From Limnomonas spitsbergensis (lineage: Eukaryota > Chlorophyta > Chlorophyceae > Chlamydomonadales): a stretch of 64,000 nucleotides of DNA. Positions within the stretch are counted from its first letter, which is position 1, and the number at the start of each line of letters is the position of its first letter. A model generated the notes under the pieces. It was not told where the DNA came from, did no database searches, and saw only the letters and a program-made list of their open reading frames with translations. Below, one piece after another: positions 11,495-23,400 of this stretch. The position numbers and the translations under genes are program-made. Location of the stretch: contig JAYJMM010000112.1 of the NCBI GenBank assembly GCA_037349105.1, positions 3,038,001-3,102,000 of the forward strand, in the 5' to 3' direction.

Positions 11495-14400
11495 TTTGTA
11501 CCCCTGTTCATATCATCATCCCTTTTCATTATCATGCCTGACTATGTAGAGGCACACATAGCAGCAATGAGCAGCAGCTCATGCACCTCCTTTCTTTTGC
11601 TTGGACTTAACAAAGTTTGAGGCTGGGCGCCCAACCCTAGAAAACCTGAGACGCTAGCACAAGCAATCAGCCCAGGTGGGCATGTGGCCCTCGTCGTCAG
11701 CTGAGACATGGCAAGCAGGAACATGAAAGGCACACGACCAACAAGCACTCACCACGACCGGAAGAACTCATGCTTAACAATTTATATTATGGTCTGAAAA
11801 AATGCTGCTACCCCGCCACAAGACCCCTCTGGCTAAATCACGCTACCGGAAGCCCTCCCATAAGCGGTTGCCTAGTGCCTCCATCACAGCCGCAAAAACA
11901 GCAACTAACCAGCAGAAGGAGACAAAAATCCAACAGGATGTCAGAGGTAGCTGCTAGAACACAAAGTGGTAAAGGGGCACATACACATGCCCAAGTTCAT
12001 ACCCGTGTCCACGTTCATACCATTGCGCAAGTTATCTCTGATTCCATGTTCACACCATTGTCCATGTTCATACCAGTGCCCATGTCCACACTCATGTCCA
12101 TGTCCACACCCATGTGAATGTTCATACTCTTGTCCATTTTCAAACCCATGTTCATACATGTGTCCAGGCTTACACTCATCTTCATGTTCATGCCATCGTT
12201 CATGTTCATATCCGAGCCCATGTTCACACATTTGTCCATATTCATGCACAATCTCATGCATGCCCATGCCCATGCCCATGCACACTCCAGCACTGCACAC
12301 CAAGTCCATTTAGCATGACCTGTCTTCCCTGGAGGCAGAGCTGGCGGCCCAGCACCGTTTGGATTCAAACATATTCGAAAATGCGGTTGAGGCCATGACC
12401 TCAACTGCATTTCCAGATCGGTTTGAATGAGCTGGTCCGTCAGCTTGTGTAGCATCGGAAGCCAGGGCTCCACCCCCTACCGCCGCCAGTTGCCGCGCTC
12501 GGTGTTCATTTTAGTGTGCAACAGAGGAAGTACCAGACCTCAGGTACTTGCCTGAGGTGTACCTCCCTGCTAGGAGGGAGGCAGCCAGGTAGCCACCACT
12601 GGGTCAATAGGGACCAAGCCTTAACCAGCGTGTGGCCGGTGAGCCATGCTGCACCTTCTGCGCTGTTACTGCATTGTAACTGTAACTGAATTGCAACTGA
12701 ACGCACACACGAAACCATAAAATGCATAAACAGTAAACTGCGTGTAAAAATGCTCATACGTGTGCATGGTGGATTTGTAGGTCCTTGCCATCGTGTGAGA
12801 TGACGTACAACCACAACGGGTACGTACCGCAGCACTCTGCACTGCTCCCAAACGACACGGGCTACGCGCTGCACCTGTACCGGGACGCTGTCATACATTA
12901 TGGTGAGTAAATGTGGTATCGGAGCTGCAGTCAAGCCGTGCCAATCCGTTGCACCCCAGCTGCTTTGTTGCTTTTCTTTGCCTTCATGGGGAATAGGCTT
13001 AAGAGGGGCAAGGATACTCCGGGCTGCCTTTTCTCTGTTTAGGGGGGTATCTCTTTCCTTTGTGTTCTTCTCCTTCTTTCCCTCTTACCTTCAGTTTCTT
13101 TTCTTCCAACGGGACAGCTGGGCGCCCCCGCGGCCGAGCCTTTTTGAGCAGGGCCCAGAGGTGTCCTGTCTTTGATCCCATCTGCTAGGGCCCAGAGGTG
13201 TCATGTCTTTGATCCCATCTGCTCCTCCTATAGGTATACAGCATTTCAAATCCCGTTTTCCTCGAGCCACGCTCAGGGATTTTCTCTCTTTCTATTGGTA
13301 TTGGCTGGTACTGGATACCTGCAAACGGGGCATCATACTTACATTGAGGCATCGGAGCTGCAGTCGAGCCGTGCCAATTCGTTGCACCCCGTTGCCCCTC
13401 CTAATGGTATGGGCTGGTACTGGATACCTGCAAACGTTGCATACTTCCATTGTGTATGGCACGGGCAAGAAGTTGATGTTGACACCCCGAAAAACAACGG
13501 GAAATTGGCTTCCACACACACACCGGTAGCACGTGAGAGAAGCCCGTAACTAGCAAATAACAGGTCTTGCCTTTGGGCCTTACCCAGAATGGAGCAGGGT
13601 TTAGGTTTCAGGGTTTAGTGTTAAGGGTTTGAGGAAATTGTGAAGGGTTTAGGTTTCAGGGTTTAGGGCCTTGCCCAGAATGGCGCAGGGTTTAGATTTC
13701 AGGGTTAAGTGTAAAGGGTTTGAAGAAATGGTGAAGGGTTTAGGTTTCAGGATTTAGGGCCTTGCCCAGAATGGAGCAGGGTTTAGGTTTCTGGGTTTAG
13801 TGTTAAGGGTTTGATGCGCATTTGACACAGCCCTCCTGCCCAGAGTGCCAGGGTGATGCCTGCTTCGTCTCATGGCGGCGTTGATGGTTTATTTTATCGT
13901 TATGTTGGGTTGTTTTGGCTCCGCCATGGCCTGCCGCTTTGGCCACGCCACGGCCTACGGCCGCCAGGGCCTGGTGCAGCACGCCCTGTTCCTGTTGCCT
14001 CCGCCGCCTAGACTGGTCTCAGGTCTGGCAGATATAATATAGATCTGAAACCAGTTTTTATTTTAGAGCTCTCAGCATGCAAGCAATCACTGGGACACAC
14101 GCTGCCCGGCTCTCGCGCGTATCCTGCGCAGATCTCAACAGCCGGAGCACGCCAGTCCTGTTCATTCCTGGCAGCGGAGGCAAGTTCAAGCAAGGTGCGG
14201 CTTGGGTCTGCAGCAGCACGCCGCTGTGTCTTCACTCTCTAGGTTCAGGGTTTGGGGTGATGGTGAAGGGTTTGGGGTAATGGTTAAGAGTTAAGGGTTT
14301 GGGGTACTGATTAATGGTGAAGGGTTTGGCTTTAAGGGTTGAGTTTGAAAGGCTCCAGCAGCGTGCCGCTGTGCTTCACTCTCTAGGTTGAGGGTTTGGG

Positions 14401-17400
14401 GCAATGGTGAGGGTTCAGGGTTTGGGGTAATGGTGAAGGGTTGGGGGTAGTGGTTAAGAGTTAAGGGTTTGGGGTACTGATTAATGGTGAAGGGTTTGGC
14501 TTTAAGGGTTGAGTTTGAAAGGCTCCAGCAGCGTGCCGCTGTGCTTCACTCTCTAGGTTGAGGGTTTGGGGCAATGGTGAGGGTTCAGGGTTTGGGGTAA
14601 TGGTTACGGGTTACGGGTTTGAGTTGAAGGGTTCAGTTGTGAAGGCTCCAGCAGCGTGCCGCCGTGCTTCAATCTCTAGGGTGAGGATTCCTAGGTTTTG
14701 GGCTTATGATCAGGATTAGGGTTAGCATTAGGATCAGGGTCACGTTTCGGGATTAGGGTCAGGATCTAAGCTCAAAAGGGCGCATCCTGGCGTCTAATCT
14801 TTGGAGTCAAGGTCTAGGGTTGAGTGTTAAGGGTTGAGGGCCCAGGCTTACGCATGGCGCTGCCTTGTGTCCAATCTTCAGTGTTAGGGTTGAGGGTTAT
14901 CATTCAGGGTTACGATTCAGGCTTCAGGCTTCAGCAGCGCTCCATCGTATGTTCACTCTTATGCTCCAGAAAAGGGGCATATTCACTTTTTACAGTACCG
15001 GTAGTTACTTCATTCTTCCAGTCTAACATTGTATATAAATGAAAGTGTTGCCATGTTGGCACATCTTTGTTGAACTCTGAAATCCTTTTGTTGAAATTTG
15101 AACTCCTTTTAACTCCTTCAAGAGGAGCGTTGAAAGGCTGTACGTTTCTGAACGGGCTTTTGAGTGTTCAAAATGCTGTGTGTGAGAGAGCAGGAGCACC
15201 AGCCATGCTAATGAATTAAGTCCCCTCTACTTAATCCCCCACTCAAGCTAATCCCCACACGTTTCCCTCCCACAAACCGCCGCTAATACACGTCTAAACG
15301 CCGTCTCCCTCCCCGCAAGCTCCCCTCTTGCCTATCTGTCCCCCCAAAGTGTCCCTTTCCCCATGTCCCACACTTGATCCATGTTCCACACTTCATACAT
15401 TTTTTACACTGAACCCCGTGACAGGTAACGCGATGGCGTCTGAGTCAGCGCGGCAATGTGACCGGATGCGGCGCTCCAGAGCCGCCCAGGGCATTGGTCA
15501 CGTTCCTCGTCAGGTTGCGGGTCTCGACTGGTTTCTCATGGACACTCGGGAGGAGATGTCTGCATTCCACGGAGATGTCCTGGTAAGTTTAGAACGTTGC
15601 ATACCCGCTGGGCCCTGCCGGACGCTGAGCCGCGTGGGGCTGGGAGGGAATGACTATGCTCAATTCCAGCTACCATGCACAGCCAGGACCATGGTGCAGC
15701 CATGCCACTCTCCTACATGAGGGGGGCAGGAACTTGGAGCCTGATGATCTAGACAGGGGGAGAGAGAAGATCGTGTGGCGGGTTCTGTCTCTCAACCTTT
15801 GGGTATGGGCGATCCTGCTAAGTAAAAGCTGTTGTTGTTGCAGCAGATATCTAAGTACGGTGTCCTCATTTAGCAAGCCTCGAAAAACCTATGACTGGTT
15901 TCTCATGGACACTCGGGAGGAGATGTCTGCATTCCACGGACATGTTCTTGCGAGTGAAAACTGCTTTTTCTGCAAGAAACTGTTTTGGGCCCTGGTTTGG
16001 CCAGCCTTGAGCAACCTTTAACAATGCGTGTCATCACAAACTCTTTAAGACAGCCCGTCGACGACCATCGGCACACGCTCTCACGTGCTTCACGTATGCA
16101 TGTAAGAGCAGCGGGTTGGGTGTGCCTTTGCAACAGCTTCACAATGCTTTAAACATCCATATTCTAGAAAAGAGGTGAAGGTGACATATGAAAGGCCCTG
16201 AGGCCTGAGCACATGCCGGTTTAGGGTTAGGGTTTAGGCCTGATCACATGCGGGTTTAGGTTTAGGGTCAAGGCCTCAGCACATGCCGGTATAGGGTTTA
16301 GGGTAAAGGCCTCAGCACATGCCGGTATAGGGTTTATGGTCAAGGCCTCAGCACATGCCGGTATAGGGTTAAGGGTAAAGGCCTCAGCACATGCCGGTAT
16401 AGGGTATAGGGTCAAGGCCTCAGCACATGCCGGTATAGGGTTTAGGGTAAAGGCCTCAGCACATGCCGGTATAGGATTTAGGGTCAAGGCCATAGCACAT
16501 GCCGGTATAGGGTTTAGGGTCAAGGCCTCAGCACATGCCGGTATAGGGTTTAGGGTCAAGGCCTCAGCACATGCCGGTATGGGGTTAGGGTCAAGGCCTC
16601 AGCACATGCCGGTATAGGGCTTAGGGTCAAGGCCTCAGCACATGCCGGTATAGGGTATAGGGTCAAGGCCTCAGCACAAGCCGGTATACACATATTTGCA
16701 AATGCTTCAATGGTCCTGACCTGTGCTAGACAATGTTTATTCAAACCCACCATTCTTGAAATTTGGAACTCGTGTGTTGAAGCCACATGTGGAGTTTCTC
16801 CTGGCCTCTCTTAAACACATCCATTAAAAACAGAAACGCTACGGTACTGGTATGGTAATCTTGGGTTTTTATATAAAACAAGCACGCGGGAGCACATTTT
16901 GAGTATCTGCTGGCCTTTCTGGCCCCTATCTGAAAAATGTTGATAAATAAAGGAAATTCGGAGATTTGAAACATGCAAAGACACGCACAGGATCAACATG
17001 TGGAGTATCTACTGGCCTTCAGCATCTAAAACACACCGATTTAATAAAACCTGTCACACACGTGTTCATGCGCACGCAGGATCAGCAGGTTCAGTATCTG
17101 CTGGCCTGCTTGGCCTATCTGAAGCTCCGCTACGGCCTTACGGGAGGTGAGTGTTATGCTCCATCATGGGTGTGAATGGGCCTGGGCAGGGCAGAAGATC
17201 ATGGACACGTTTTGAAACAGGTGTGAGCTGCTATGGCCTGACAGGATGTCCGTGAAAGTTTTATTTTAGCGGTTTTAGGGAAATCAGTGCTGCAATTCAC
17301 TGGACAGCTGTGTGCCGTTGCCGCCGGACAGGAGGTTAGGGACACAGGCTTTTCGCGGATTTTGCTGGTTGCGGTTTTTGAGCGGGTTACCGGTAGCGGT

Positions 17401-20400
17401 TGCGGGTTTAGCGGGTTCAGCTGTTGCAAGTTAAGCGGTTGCAGGTTTAGCGGTTGCGGGTTTAGCGGGTACGCGGGTTAAGCGGTTGGAGGTTTAGCGG
17501 TTGCAGGTTCAGCGGGTAAGCGGTTTTTTAGCGGTTGCGGGGAGGTCTGTGACATATTGTTTAAACCGCTGCAATCCGCTGACGGGAGATGCGTCACACG
17601 ATTTTAGCGGCTGCAAAGAGGTCATTGACACATTTATAAATAGCTGCAGCTGCCATTAGGGCCGGACAGGAGGTCAGGGAAATGGGGTTATCAGCGGCTG
17701 CAGGGAGCAGAGCAGGGCTTAGGGTGTAGGTTTCATCAGCGGCTGTGGGAAGCAGAGCAGGATTTGTTTGCATAATTTTGACGGCTGCAGGGCACTCAAT
17801 GTGAAACAGCAGATGTAGGACAGCAGGTAAACGACCCGTATTTTCAACAATTCTACGGGAGGTGTGTGGGAGCAGGGCTGTGGTTGATGATGTGTTTTCG
17901 AGGACTGCAGGGCAGTCAGTCTGAGTTTGATTGTGGCTGTTAGACAGCAAGGATCAGGTTTGAAAACCCTTTTTAGACCCTTTTAAAACTTTTAAATATA
18001 ACTTGTACACTCTTTTACAACCCATTCAAACCCAACCGGTAAACAATTCTCTAGCAGTCAGTGCGTTACGTTGCGGATGTAGGATTGCAGGTTCAGGGTT
18101 AAGGGTCAAGAACCGTGAAGGGTCAAGAACCGTGAACCTAAAATATGATTCGCGTAGCTGCATGGCTGTCAGCGTGTGTCTGTTGCACATGCAGGACAGC
18201 AGTTAAGCAAAACATTTGAAAAAGTGGCGCCATGGCTATGAATGTGTGAATACAGGGCTCAGGTATATGGCAGATATTGTCACGGGCTGACGGTGCCAGC
18301 TGGGATGGATCCAGCTGGGATCCAAGCAAAGGATGGATCCAGGATCCAGGCAGGCCCTGATGTCTTGTTTATGAGATTGTACGCATGAATCAGCTGGTTC
18401 AACTGCAACTCAGCTACGTAACGACCTAAGGCCGCAAGGGCATGCTGTGGAAAGTTGACTGCTGCTCGGGCTAGCGGCCGTAGACCGCTGAAGGTTATTT
18501 TCCCATAGGTGTGTAAGCCATGGCACATTTCGTATTATTTTACCCTCTCAAATAAGCGGGTGGTGGCTGGTCAGTGCCTTTCCAAAGGTGGTCTGGTGCA
18601 CAATAAAAGAAGCAATGAATGTTAGGCGATGGAGGCCCTACATGGTCTGTATGACATTTAAATATGTATATATATACCATGAGACATTTAAATATATATA
18701 TATATACCGGGTATATGACATTTAAACCCTACGCTATTTTCGATAATCACGTCCAGGTCAGAATCTTACGCCTCCTCGTAGCCCCACCATCCATGCTGCA
18801 CCTCCTTTGATCGTGTTGCATGACCATACACATGTGTGGGGCAACATGTGCTGTACAAGTTGACTCAAGTGCGACACTCTCTGTGGTGCAGCCTCGCACA
18901 AGGGTGACGATGTGTGTTGTGCAACCCTACACGTGTGTGTGTGTGTCTTTTGGTTCTTGTCGCTGGTTCCCCTCGGTTGGCTCTGCCTGACCCTTTCGCA
19001 ACAGGCTGTGAGTGGATGCGTTAACTTTGTAACAACAACATGTGTGCCAATGATTTGTTTACGGCCTTGCGCATGTGTGACAATGCGTTGTACACCCTGA
19101 AATGTGTGACCATCCCTTGTGTTCACGTCACCCATGTGTGACAGCATGATCTGTACAACCTCACATGTGTGACACTGTGTGGTGGATTTCAGGCCCTGGA
19201 GATGGCAGCGGAATCATCCTTGTTGGTCACTCCATGGGAGGCGTGGTGGCTCGAGCGGCAGCGGCTAAGGCCGCGCTAGATCCGGATCTCGGTGGGTGTG
19301 GGGGTGGGCCCAGGCGGTGCTAGATCCGGATGGGTGAGGGTGTGGGACTCTCCATGGGAGGCGTCGTGGCTCGAGCGGCAGCGGCTAGGGCCGCGCTAGA
19401 TCCGGATCTCGGTGGGTGTGGGGCATGGGCCAGAGCGGCGCTAGCTGATTGCTGGTTGAATGCTGTGTGTGAGTGCAGGGCAATTCACCGCGGCATGGTG
19501 TCTGGGCCACAGCCATGACCGCAGCCATCTGGATCTAGATACAGCCATCTGGATCTAGATACAGATACTGACCTTGATGGCTTAATTCGTCTCCTTGAGT
19601 TTGTGTGATTCAGGGCAGTCCTCTGACTCCAAGGTTTCTTTTATACTGCTTGGACCAAACTAAGTGTGAGGCGGGCCGTCCAACCCTTGAAATCCCTGAA
19701 GGTATGAAGCAAGAGTAAGGAGTGAGAGCTTCACACCTTCACACCTCCCCTCCCCTCACATCACCCTACCTCCCCTCCACACTTTCCACCTCCCAAGGCC
19801 CTGCATGTCCATACCTCCCTTCACACCACCTTACCCCCTCCCACACTTCCTTCCTCCCAAGTCCTCACTCCTCCATACATTCCAATCTTTCCTTCACACC
19901 TCTTTTGCCCCCTTCCCACACACACACACACAGTCCACATATCTTTACCTCCTCAGTCCCTCTCCTCCATCAACACCTCCACACCTCCACCGTCCTCTCG
20001 ACAGTCTCCTTATCCTTTACTCCCCAGATCCCTCCCAGCTAGTACTTACCATCTCATCCTCTTGACTTGATTGTACGAAAGGTCTCCCCTCCTCCCCGCT
20101 CCGCAGGGCCCGGGTAATCTCCGTCACGCCTATGCTGCTAGCCCATCATCCCCGCTGTAGGGGCCGCTGTGGTTTTAATGGAAACGTGGATTCAAATTTA
20201 AATTCAAAACCCGAAATTTGAAATGCAAAACTTGTCGATACCCATATTGCCCTGCTCTGCAGCCCCTGGCCTGGGCTGCTTGCTGCTCAAGCCCACCCCA
20301 AATGTTCCCTCCCCCCACCAGATGCCACCGCACTTCAAAGGCATACCGTAGAACGGGTTTCACTCCGCGTTTAATTAATTCCTCGCGGGGGTGCGCGGAG

Positions 20401-23400
20401 TACATGCGCGATAGAATATTAAATAGCAACTCATTTGGGGGGTGCGCGGAGTTGTGTTTCCGGCACGTATAATATAAAAAAGTTTCAGCTGTGCGTGCGC
20501 GGAGTATGTTACTTTTTTGCTGCGCGACGAATTTGATATAATTATTCTGAGAAGGGGTGCGCGGAGTCTATCTGGTTTTACGGTAGAATGAAATTTCCCA
20601 ATTCGAAATTCAAACCTCAGATCCCCGCGTTCCCCTCTTTGCCGGCCCCGGACTGGTCTCCCCCCTGCTCTCGCCCTCACCCCATACACTGCCAGACACT
20701 GCCGTCATTCTCATGGCATCGGAATTCAAATCTCAGATCCCCACGTTCTCCTCTCTGCAGCCCCCGGACTGGACTCCCTTCTGCTCACACCATCACCCTT
20801 TACCCGCCAAACTCTGCCATCATTTGTCGAGTAAAACAAGAAATCAAATTTCAAATATCAGAATCCCCGCTGTCCTCCCGCCGCGCAGGACCCGGACTGG
20901 TCTCCCTCCTGCTCACGCTGTCGACACCACACCAGCGCCCGCCAGCGCCCTCGCACCCGTCCCTCAACCGCTTCTACTCAGGCCTCTCGTCTCTTCCACA
21001 CCTAGGCGTTCCGCTCCTGTCCCTGGAAGGGGGGTACAACGACACGCAAGTGGCCTACGATCTGACGCTACTGCACGGTGCGCGCGTACAAGCGTGGGGG
21101 GGAGGGCAAATGAAGGGGGAAAACTGTACTGCCCTGAGGGAGAGGAGGGACGGGAGGCAGGCTTAAGAGTTGGGCCATCTGAAAACGCTTCTACTTCAGC
21201 CTGTCGTCGCAGCCGCACCTAGGCATCCCGCTCTTGTCCCACAGGATTAGGGTTCTTATCAGTGCTGTGCCAATTACGGTCCTTAGGGTGGCTGTATTGT
21301 GTAGCTGAGTTTCAGTCACCGTAATTTCAAGGCAAGTTCAGCTACACTCACCAGTAAGGGGCTGCAATTACTTGCGCCATTTCTGAATTGCGGCGCAATG
21401 GCACAGCGTTTATTCCACTCAAACTGGAATAAAGGCTGTGCCATTGCGCTGAAACCTATCACGGGCGGGCGCTCAATGCAGAGGCATCAGATCGTCGGCC
21501 GCGGGACACTCCCGCGGCTGACGATCTGATGCCTCTGCATTGAGCGCCCGCCCGTGGTAGGTTTCGGATCAAGATTTTAAGGTTAAGGGTTTGGCTATAG
21601 ACCCTTAACCCTCAACCCTTACCCCCAAGGACGTGCCCCCCTCGTGTGGCGTGTGATCTGACGCACATTGCGCGCGCCCCTGTTTAGCCTCGCCTAGTCC
21701 CTGTGCGCGCCTCATGAGGCCGTCCTACGCGTTTGGACTTGCAGTGCACTGCAGCCGTTTGCCTCTTCTCCGCCCATTGACGGCGCTCGTTCGCCTCTTC
21801 TCCCCGGCCCCCCTAATGGCGCACGTTCTCCCTCTCTGGCAGATCGCTCCCTGCAGGCGGCCCCTGGCTTGTGGGCATGAACTTTCACCTCTTGGCGCTC
21901 AGGGGGATAGACAGACACCTGAAATATGAAGGGGGGAGTCTAGCCAGCTCGAAAAGCCCTCAAGATTCACATTAGCCTAGTTTGGATGCCCCCTATTTTG
22001 GAATTTGGATGCCCCCTAGTTTGGATGCGTGTTAAGTTTCGTGTGCGCCGAACCACCTCCCGGGGATGCCCAAGTTTGGGACCAAATTACGACAGGCCTG
22101 CGGCTGGTGGTCAAGCGGTGCAGCAGGGTTGGATGAACCAGGAGTACCAAGTCTATAATATAGCTGAAGGGTAGCTGAAGGGTAGCTGAAGCGAGCTTAA
22201 TAAACAGTTGTTTGAATATCCCATGATTTGGCCAAAATGGGCGATGGGTTTCCTTCATCCACGCGATGGGTTTCCTTCATCCACGCGATGGGTTTCCTTC
22301 ATCCACGCGATGGGTTTCCTTCATCCACGCGATGGGTTTCCTTCATCCACGCGATGGGTTTCCTTCATCCACGCGATGGGTTTCCTTCATCCACGCGATG
22401 GGTTTCCTTCATCCACGCGATGGGTTTCCTTCATCCACGCGATGGGTTTCCTTCATCCACGCGATGGGTTTCCTTCATCCACGCGATGGGTTTCCTTCAT
22501 CCACGCGATGGGTTTCCTTCATCCACGCGATGAGTTTCCTTCATCCACGCGATGGGTTTCCTTCATCCACGCGATGGGTTTCCTTCATCCACGCGATGTT
22601 CGCGACTTTATTCAGTTAATTAGAAAGTTAGTTAGGCCAGCCCGAAGCTGCCTTGTCCCTCTAATTGCGCCCGCGTCCCATCTCCCGCTCAGGCATTGCT
22701 CTCCCAGCATTGTCGCTGCACGCACCCCTGGAGGCAGTCCCGGGCGTGTGGGCTTCGGCCGGCCACGACTGCATCATCTGGTGCAATCAGCTGGTGACCA
22801 AGCTCGTAACTCTCCTGCTGTGAGTGCTTGCCAGGCTGCCACTGTGTATGTCAGCGCGCTTCAGCTACAATTTAGCTAAAATTCAGCTATACATCACGAC
22901 TGCATCATATGGTGAAACCAGCTGGTGGCCAAGCTCGTGGCCCTCCTGTTGTGAGAGACTGCGAGGCTGATTGCTGCCGCGGTGTTCTTGGTATTGACAA
23001 CACCTCCGGCAACAAGCAGCCTCGTTTGCGGCTTTTTTAAGAGGAAAAGAATACGAAAAATAAGCAAACGCATGTGAGAAGATACAATCTCTGGTGTTGC
23101 TTCTTTTGCATGGATTCTTGCGGCGTGTCATTCAAAAAGGAGCGACCGGATGGAAGAAACCAACTAAACTTGTAACCTGTTTTAGTAAATTTCCCTGTCA
23201 CTCACACGTTGCATTGGTGTTGCTGCTGTTGCTTTTCTTTTTTCATGCACAGGGATTTCGCCAGCTGCAGTGCAGGCGATGACGGCGGAAGCAGTACCTG
23301 TGCACACCCTGTAGATCCGGTCAACGGATCCACCGGGTCTGGTGAATCTGCGGATCAGTGGTGGTCTGGCCGCAACGCCGTGATCATGGGACTGGCTCGG

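Noticed and set aside
14205..14245. Extension of PGAP1 exon 3 or a separate exon in the CAGCAGCACGCCGCTG unit
   Set aside because: Joining 14194 directly to 15425 keeps the phase and the family motif (KFKQ followed by MASESAR, like the KQVRS.ASEAAR of PGAP1).
22208..22879. 223-aa frame with repeated GFLHPRD / SSTRWVSF
   Set aside because: A 22-bp satellite open in three frames; only its last part overlaps the real PGAP1 exon 8, and in a different context.
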